13,034 nucleotides of DNA from Bacteroidota bacterium (GTDB lineage: Bacteria > Bacteroidota > Bacteroidia > B-17B0 > Aurantibacillaceae), in contig CANFQR010000016.1 of assembly GCA_947449125.1 (NCBI GenBank), forward strand, positions 1 to 13,034, written 5' to 3'. Made by a program: the position numbers and the translations under genes. Positions within the stretch are counted from its first letter, which is position 1. Each line of letters begins with the position of its first letter. Shown here in pieces: positions 8,332 to 13,034 of the stretch. The notes under the pieces are model-generated. The model was not told the origin of the DNA, searched no databases, and was given only the letters and a program-made list of their open reading frames with translations.

Positions 8332-9480
8332 TTAAAACCACAAATCTAAACAAAGTATAAATTCGTTTCGCTGATTTAAATTATAATTTCCTTGTTTAAA
8401 AATTAGTTTGTCTGATTGTAAAACTCTCCACTCGGCGCTAAGAGCGGCATTTTTCTGTGGTTTATATTCTACACCTATTGTTGTTCCGTTAATATATTTT
8501 CCAATATCAACCGTTTGACTTAATATTTGATCTTTGTCTGAAAAATTTTCTAACCTCCCGTAGGTTGCAATTTTAGAATGAAGTTGGTATTTAGCAACTA
8601 TTAAACCGCTATAAACCGATGCTGTTTTTGTTGTATCTGTTTTTAAAGAATTTTTTTGAGTCCCGTAATTTAATTCTAACCCAAACGTCACCTTGTTCTT
8701 AGTATAAAGTAAATAAAAGTTATTGTAAAACCGTTGATATGATTTATTAGCTGTTGTGGGTGACTCATCTGAGGAAAGTAAATTATAGGTTAACGTGAAA
8801 TTATCATTCATAGTATAAACCGTTGAAAATCCAAAAACCTTGTTGTCGTTTTGGTCTGAATAATCACTATAACCATTAAAAACATTAGCCTGAAGAGTAA
8901 GTTTATCGTTTACTAAATAAGTTAACTTGGCTCCGCTAAAAAAATATGGCTCATGGTAACTAAGAATTGACATGCTAGATGTAATATTTTCTCTTGGCTG
9001 AAAACTTTCTAAACCTATGTGAGTTTTAAAAAATCCTGCATCTAACCAAAACTTCTTGAAAAATTTTATCCCAGCGTTTGCTTCCTGAACAAACTTAAAA
9101 TTTTCGGGCCAGATACTTTGCGAAACATCTCCAAAATGTAGTCCAATATTTCCCCTTGTGCTTTTGCTATTGTATTCCATTGATAATAAAGCCATATTTA
9201 GCGCAAACTGCTTGTTTCTTGGCGCTAAGGTAGGGAACTGAACAAATTCGTTTGATTTAGTTTCGTCGTCATACCAAGCAAAATAAGTAGAAACATATCC
9301 GCCTATTTTTATTTCAGGAGAAACTAATTTTTTTAAATGTTGGTTTATTGCTGTTCCACTAAAAACCAAATTAGAATCTGGTTCAAAAATTATTTTTAGC
9401 TTATTAGTGGTTGTATCCAGTTCTTGAGCGCTAAGGTTTTTTAAAAACAAAAAAGAAATTATTAGCGCGACTTTTTTCAT
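8332..9480 (-). CDS. Outer-membrane beta-barrel porin, BBP2/OmpL-like
   Basis: This is a 382-residue outer-membrane porin. Residues 1-19 are a signal peptide ending LSAQ. After a short linker, the barrel begins near 56 (IKIGGYVSTYFAWYDD) and continues through amphipathic strands to the last strand, EFILCLDLWF, with the C-terminal phenylalanine expected for barrel assembly. The segments FWLDAGFFKTHIGLESFQP (144-162) and SYHEPYFFSGAKLTY (174-188) match the putative beta-barrel porin-2 (BBP2, OmpL-like) family as I remember it. Such proteins are thought to allow passive diffusion of small solutes; the specificity cannot be read here. It is the first gene of a two-gene unit with murI and diverges from the DUF6089 gene across 65 bp. 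Outer-membrane barrel is secure; the family name is likely. Confidence 0.88.
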   Translation of the reverse strand: MKKVALIISFLFLKNLSAQELDTTTNKLKIIFEPDSNLVFSGTAINQHLKKLVSPEIKIGGYVSTYFAWYDDETKSNEFVQFPTLAPRNKQFALNMALLSMEYNSKSTRGNIGLHFGDVSQSIWPENFKFVQEANAGIKFFKKFWLDAGFFKTHIGLESFQPRENITSSMSILSYHEPYFFSGAKLTYLVNDKLTLQANVFNGYSDYSDQNDNKVFGFSTVYTMNDNFTLTYNLLSSDESPTTANKSYQRFYNNFYLLYTKNKVTFGLELNYGTQKNSLKTDTTKTASVYSGLIVAKYQLHSKIATYGRLENFSDKDQILSQTVDIGKYINGTTIGVEYKPQKNAALSAEWRVLQSDKLIFKQGNYNLNQRNEFILCLDLWF

Positions 9481-9545
9481 CTATTGACGTTTGTTTAAGC
9501 AAAAAAACATAATTTTTACATTATTTTTACGTTATATATTCATAC
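9481..9545. promoter_or_regulatory. Divergent promoter region between porin and DUF6089 genes
   Basis: The 65 bp separate two divergently transcribed genes and must hold promoters for both. Plus strand: TTTG at 9490-9493 and TAATTTTT at 9510-9517, spaced 16 bp, are weak matches to the Bacteroidota -33 and -7 (TAnnTTTG) elements. Minus strand: TATGTTTT (complement of 9504-9511) is a 7-of-8 match to the -7 element and would give a 5' leader of about 20 bases for the porin gene, but no clear -33 box is seen. The presence of promoters is likely; the exact boxes are guesses. Confidence 0.4.
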
Positions 9546-10286
9546 TTGTTAAAAAAATTAATTTCATATCTTTTTTGCCTTTTTATCTTTAGTGGTTTCG
9601 CCCAAACAAAAAAAAGAAATTTTAGGCAACGCGAAATAGGTGTTTTTGCAGGTGGCGCTTATTATATTGGCGACTTAAATCCTCGGGGTCACTTTGCCCT
9701 GTCTCAAAAAGCATTTGGCGCTTTTTACAGATATAGCACACATTACCGATACGCCTTTAGATTTGGGTTTAATAGTACTTATGTAGTTGGTGATGATTCA
9801 AAATCTATTGAACTGGATCAGCTTGAACGAAATTTATACTTTAAATCCAAAATTTATGATTTTAATGCTATTGCCGAATTTAATTTTGTAGACTACAGAA
9901 TAGGAAATAACAAACACCCATTTACTATGTTTATTTTTGGCGGTTTAGGCAGTTATTTTTTTAACACAAAACTTTCACAGGAACAAGGTTTGCAAAGTGA
10001 AAAAATTCATGGTGGCGTGTCAACAAAAAAACATCCTTTGTTACAAATTAATATGCCTTTTGGTGTTGGATTTAAACTAAACATTGGTAAAAAATTCGGT
10101 ATTAGCCTAGAATGGTCTCCAAGAAAATTATTTACCGATTATCTTGACGAAGTTTCTTTAGAATACAACGATGGTTATATGCGCGGAAATCCAAGAACCA
10201 AAGACTGGTATTTTTTATACGGTGGCACACTAACTTTTAAATTACCCGATATTAAAAAACCATGTCACGGTAATGGTTTCGAATAG
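9546..10286 (+). CDS. DUF6089 / PorG-like outer-membrane beta-barrel protein (TTG start)
   Basis: This is a 246-residue outer-membrane barrel. Residues 1-20 form a signal peptide ending GFAQ. The mature part opens with REIGVFAGGAYYIGDLNP (29-46), the signature of the DUF6089 family, and continues with barrel strands such as FTMFIFGGLGSYFF and INMPFGVGFKLNIGKKFGISLEW, ending in LYGGTLTFKL. DUF6089 as I know it includes PorG of Porphyromonas gingivalis, an outer-membrane type IX secretion protein associated with the PorK/PorN ring, so PorG is a reasonable candidate function. The mature protein has a single cysteine, Cys240, near the C-terminus. The start is TTG at 9546: the frame has an in-frame stop at 9510-9512 and no ATG or GTG between, and TTG gives a complete signal peptide. 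The family call is good; the PorG role is inferred. Confidence 0.85.
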   Translation: MLKKLISYLFCLFIFSGFAQTKKRNFRQREIGVFAGGAYYIGDLNPRGHFALSQKAFGAFYRYSTHYRYAFRFGFNSTYVVGDDSKSIELDQLERNLYFKSKIYDFNAIAEFNFVDYRIGNNKHPFTMFIFGGLGSYFFNTKLSQEQGLQSEKIHGGVSTKKHPLLQINMPFGVGFKLNIGKKFGISLEWSPRKLFTDYLDEVSLEYNDGYMRGNPRTKDWYFLYGGTLTFKLPDIKKPCHGNGFE

Positions 10287-10302
10287 CTTTTTTACTAAAA
10301 AC

Positions 10303-10336
10303 AAAAGCCTTCACAAAATTTGTAAAGGCTTTTAAT
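10303..10336. terminator. Bidirectional intrinsic terminator hairpin
   Basis: Between the convergent DUF6089 and sdhB genes, AAAAGCCTTCAC (10303-10314) pairs with GTAAAGGCTTTT (10322-10333) around an AAAATTT loop, with one C-A mismatch. T-runs follow on both strands: TTTAATTT on the plus strand and GCTTTTGTTTTTAG on the minus strand. It can therefore terminate both genes. Confidence 0.8.
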
Positions 10337-10352
10337 TTCGAGTTTTTTGTTT

Positions 10353-11117
10353 TTATTTGTTCTGAGTAAAGTTCGCTCCAAGAAATTCTCTATTCATTCT
10401 GGCAATGTTTTCTAACGAAATACCTTTAGGGCATTCTGCTTCGCAAGCACCTGTATTGGTGCAGTTCCCAAACCCCTCTTCGTCCATTTGCTTTACCATG
10501 TTTAATACACGATCTTGTTTTTCTATCTTACCTTGCGGTAACAACGCTAATTGAGAAACTTTTGCACTTACAAACAACATAGCACTTGAATTTTTACAGG
10601 CTGCAACGCATGCGCCACAACCAATACAAGCCGCAGCATTAAACGCTGTATCTGCATCGTCTTTTGGAATTAAAATGTTATTGGCGTCTTTAGCATTACC
10701 GGTATTAACCGAAACAAACCCACCGGCAGCAATAATTCTATCAAACGAAGAGCGGTCTACCGCCAAATCTTTAATAACCGGAAACGCCGCGCCGCGCCAC
10801 GGCTCAACCACAATCGTGTCGCCATCTTTAAAACTACGCATGTGTAATTGACAAGTGGTTACACCGCCTTTTGGGCCATGCGGACGACCGTTAATATACA
10901 TACTGCACATGCCACAAATACCTTCTCTACAATCATGATCAAAAGCAATTGGTTCCTTACCTTCTGTAATTAGTTGCTCGTTTAAAACATCAAACATTTC
11001 TAAAAAAGACATATCCGGAGAAACACCTTTTACATGGTAGGTTTCAAATTTCCCTCTGGTATCCTTGTTTTTTTGTTTCCACACTTTTAAAGTGAGATTC
11101 ATATTTCCGTGGCTCAT
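10353..11117 (-). CDS. sdhB: Succinate dehydrogenase / fumarate reductase iron-sulfur subunit
   Basis: This 254-residue subunit passes electrons from the flavin of SdhA to quinone at the membrane anchor, linking the TCA cycle to respiration. All cluster ligands are present. The N-terminal [2Fe-2S] domain has Cys63, Cys68, Cys71 (CREGICGMC) and Cys89 (TTCQLHM). The C-terminal domain has Cys164, Cys167 and Cys170 (CIGCGAC), which with Cys229 bind [4Fe-4S]. Cys174, Cys219 and Cys225 ([14 protein letters not shown]) bind [3Fe-4S]. The cluster assignment follows the spacing of characterised SdhB proteins. It lies 75 bp downstream of sdhA on the same strand and is very probably in one operon with it. 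Succinate oxidation versus fumarate reduction cannot be decided from the sequence. Confidence 0.97.
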   Translation of the reverse strand: MSHGNMNLTLKVWKQKNKDTRGKFETYHVKGVSPDMSFLEMFDVLNEQLITEGKEPIAFDHDCREGICGMCSMYINGRPHGPKGGVTTCQLHMRSFKDGDTIVVEPWRGAAFPVIKDLAVDRSSFDRIIAAGGFVSVNTGNAKDANNILIPKDDADTAFNAAACIGCGACVAACKNSSAMLFVSAKVSQLALLPQGKIEKQDRVLNMVKQMDEEGFGNCTNTGACEAECPKGISLENIARMNREFLGANFTQNK

Positions 11118-11130
11118 ACTTTTTTATTTT

Positions 11131-11147
11131 TTATAGTATAACTATAA
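11131..11147. repeat. Short perfect inverted repeat in the sdhA-sdhB spacer
   Basis: TTATAGT (11131-11137) and ACTATAA (11141-11147) form a 7-bp perfect inverted repeat around an ATA spacer, ending 14 bases before the sdhB start codon. Being all A/T except one pair, a hairpin would be weak. It could be a chance palindrome or a protein or processing site. The rest of the 75-bp spacer shows no other structure. Confidence 0.4.
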
Positions 11148-11192
11148 TTATTTATAAACTGTTTTTATTATGCAAAAAGAAGCAATTTAGAA

Positions 11193-13034
11193 CTACTTAT
11201 AACTTCTGGCTGCAATTTTAATGTTTTCGTACTTTAACTCTTCTCTATGCAAATCAAATCCATTATCGCCTTTATTTTCCCAAGCGGCAACATATGCAAA
11301 GTTTTCGTCGTCACGTAAAGCTTCCCCTTCTTCTGTTTGAAACTCCTCTCTAAAATGACCTCCACAACTTTCGTTTCTGTTTAATGCATCTATACACATT
11401 AATTCACCTAATTCTATAAAGTCCGCTACTCTATGTGCCTTTTCCAATTCAGGATTAAACTCTTCGTTTGTTCCGGGTACACGAACATCTTTCCAAAACT
11501 CTTCTTTTATTTTCTTTATTTCCTCTATTGCCCATTTTAAACCCTCTTCGCTTCTTGCCATTCCACACTTATCCCACATTATTTTTCCTAAACGTTTATG
11601 AAAATGATCTACTGGTTTTGATCCTTTTACGGCAAGAAAACTATTTATCCTCTCCATTACGTCCGACTCTGCTTTTACAAATGCTTCATGATCCGTTGGA
11701 ATTGCGTTTGTACGAATTTCTCCTGACAAATAATCACCAATTGTATATGGAATAACAAAATACCCATCAGCCAATCCTTGCATTAATGCAGAAGCCCCCA
11801 AACGGTTAGCTCCGTGATCGCTAAAATTAGCTTCTCCTAAAGCATAAAGACCCGGTACTGTTGTCATTAAATTATAATCAACCCAAAGACCTCCCATAGT
11901 GTAATGAACAGCAGGATATATACGCATAGGCATTTCATATGGGTCTTCGTCTGTAATTTGTTTATACATGTCAAAAAGGTTACCATACTTTTCTTTTACA
12001 ACTTCTTTCCCTAAGCGCATAATTTCTTGTTTGCTTGGGTTTTGAAGATTAAGCTTTGTAGCTTCTATTTTTCCATAACGCTCTGTATTTGCAGCAAAAT
12101 CTAAATACACAGCCATTCTGCTTGCTCCAACACCATAACCAGCATCACACCTTTCCTTTGCCGCTCTGCTGGCAACATCTCGCGGAACAAGATTTCCGAA
12201 AGCAGGATACCTGCGTTCCAAATAATAATCTCTTTCTTCTTCTGGTATGTCGTTTGGTTTACGATTGTCGTCTTTCTTTTTTGGAACCCATATGCGACCA
12301 TCGTTACGTAACGATTCTGACATTAAGGTTAATTTTGACTGATGGTCTCCGCTAACAGGTATACAGGTTGGATGGATTTGTGTATAACACGGATTGGCAA
12401 AAAACGCTCCTTTTTTATGAGCTTTCCAGGCAGCAGTTACGTTACTGCCCATAGCGTTAGTTGATAAATAAAACACATTGCCATATCCGCCTGTGCACAA
12501 CAATACAGCGTGACCAAAATGTCTTTCTAATTTACCGGTAACTAAATTTCTTGCAATAATTCCTCTAGCCTTGCCATCAATTGTTACAACATCCATCATT
12601 TCATGACGTGCATAAAGTTTCACCGCTCCCATTCCCACTTGTCTTTGCAAAGCACTATAGGCTCCTAGCAACAATTGTTGGCCTGTTTGACCCGCAGCAT
12701 AAAAAGTTCGTTGAACTTGTGTTCCACCAAATGAACGGTTACTTAATGTTCCGCCGTATTCACGAGCAAACGGCACACCTTGAGCAACACACTGATCAAT
12801 TATGTTTCCTGAAACCTCAGCTAAACGATGAACATTTGCTTCTCGTGCGCGATAATCTCCTCCTTTTATTGTATCATAAAATAAACGGTAAACACTGTCT
12901 CCGTCGTTTTGATAGTTTTTGGCAGCATTTACACCACCTTGAGCCGCAATTGAGTGCGCACGACGAGGCGAGTCTTGAAAACAAAATACTTTTACTTTAT
13001 AGCCCATTTCTGCTAACGATGCAGCCGCAGAAGA
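11193..13034 (-). CDS. sdhA: Succinate dehydrogenase / fumarate reductase flavoprotein subunit (N-terminus missing)
   Basis: SdhA oxidises succinate to fumarate with covalently bound FAD. The frame stays open through the right edge, giving 613 residues; the nine codons before the Met at 13005-13007 read SSAAASLAE, family-like sequence, so that Met is internal. About 40-60 N-terminal residues, including the GxGxxG dinucleotide motif, lie outside. Numbering from that Met, His18 in [11 protein letters not shown] is the FAD-linking histidine. The active site is represented by His212 (IHPTCIP), Arg276 (VPRDVASR) and His368 ([10 protein letters not shown]), with FAD contacts in [20 protein letters not shown] (389-408) and Arg402 as the likely substrate-binding arginine. 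The C-terminal domain ends IKIAARSYK. It has the length and style of the Bacteroidota enzymes that pair with a single cytochrome b subunit, so sdhC is expected just upstream, beyond the window. Confidence 0.97.
   Translation of the reverse strand, partial: SSAAASLAEMGYKVKVFCFQDSPRRAHSIAAQGGVNAAKNYQNDGDSVYRLFYDTIKGGDYRAREANVHRLAEVSGNIIDQCVAQGVPFAREYGGTLSNRSFGGTQVQRTFYAAGQTGQQLLLGAYSALQRQVGMGAVKLYARHEMMDVVTIDGKARGIIARNLVTGKLERHFGHAVLLCTGGYGNVFYLSTNAMGSNVTAAWKAHKKGAFFANPCYTQIHPTCIPVSGDHQSKLTLMSESLRNDGRIWVPKKKDDNRKPNDIPEEERDYYLERRYPAFGNLVPRDVASRAAKERCDAGYGVGASRMAVYLDFAANTERYGKIEATKLNLQNPSKQEIMRLGKEVVKEKYGNLFDMYKQITDEDPYEMPMRIYPAVHYTMGGLWVDYNLMTTVPGLYALGEANFSDHGANRLGASALMQGLADGYFVIPYTIGDYLSGEIRTNAIPTDHEAFVKAESDVMERINSFLAVKGSKPVDHFHKRLGKIMWDKCGMARSEEGLKWAIEEIKKIKEEFWKDVRVPGTNEEFNPELEKAHRVADFIELGELMCIDALNRNESCGGHFREEFQTEEGEALRDDENFAYVAAWENKGDNGFDLHREELKYENIKIAARSYK

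Noticed and set aside
11468..12355. Open frames on the plus strand opposite sdhA
   Set aside because: They are antisense to a highly conserved gene, match no family and read as low-complexity Leu/Pro-rich shadows.
13005..13007. ATG (minus strand) as the start of sdhA
   Set aside because: The upstream codons continue the conserved SdhA sequence to the edge, and the FAD dinucleotide motif would be missing.
1..13034. Mobile element, CRISPR, phage defence or RNA gene
   Set aside because: No transposase, integrase, direct-repeat array, tRNA-like fold or defence domain was seen; almost all sequence is accounted for by housekeeping or envelope genes.

Overview
The window is AT-rich chromosomal DNA from a member of the Bacteroidota. 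The evidence is a TonB-dependent receptor with an N-terminal carboxypeptidase-regulatory-like fold, a PorE-like protein (TPR, beta-propeller, regulatory fold and OmpA domain), a DUF6089/PorG-like barrel, a BBP2-type porin and Bacteroidota-style sdhA-sdhB. All nine visible stop codons are TAA or TAG. I cannot place it below phylum; it resembles a flavobacterial or related lineage. It contains nine protein-coding genes, two of them cut by the window edges. I see no RNA genes, CRISPR arrays or mobile elements, and no gene-free stretch longer than about 75 bases.

Left block, plus strand (2-7494). The 3' part of a TonB-dependent receptor gene is followed after 51 bp by a secreted protein of nine TPRs. 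After 22 bp comes a PorE-like envelope protein, and overlapping its 3' end by 50 bp is an LtaS-type membrane sulfatase/transferase. The last three look co-transcribed. The theme is the cell envelope: outer-membrane uptake, a periplasmic scaffold anchored to peptidoglycan, and an inner-membrane enzyme probably acting on head groups or glycans.

Middle block. On the minus strand a BBP2-like outer-membrane porin gene (8332-9480) is followed after 3 bp by murI, glutamate racemase (7495-8328), which supplies D-glutamate for peptidoglycan. The murI stop codon directly abuts the stop of the sulfatase gene. Diverging from the porin gene across 65 bp is a plus-strand DUF6089/PorG-like outer-membrane barrel that appears to start with TTG.

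Right block, minus strand. After a bidirectional terminator hairpin come sdhB and the C-terminal 613 residues of sdhA, the soluble subunits of succinate:quinone oxidoreductase. The order implies an sdhC(-)A-B operon whose beginning lies beyond the right edge.

Overall this is core envelope and respiratory gene content, not an accessory island. The most notable points are the co-occurrence of two type IX secretion system candidates (PorE-like and PorG-like), the 50-bp gene overlap, the TTG start and the unusual murI neighbourhood. I found no convincing undescribed system.
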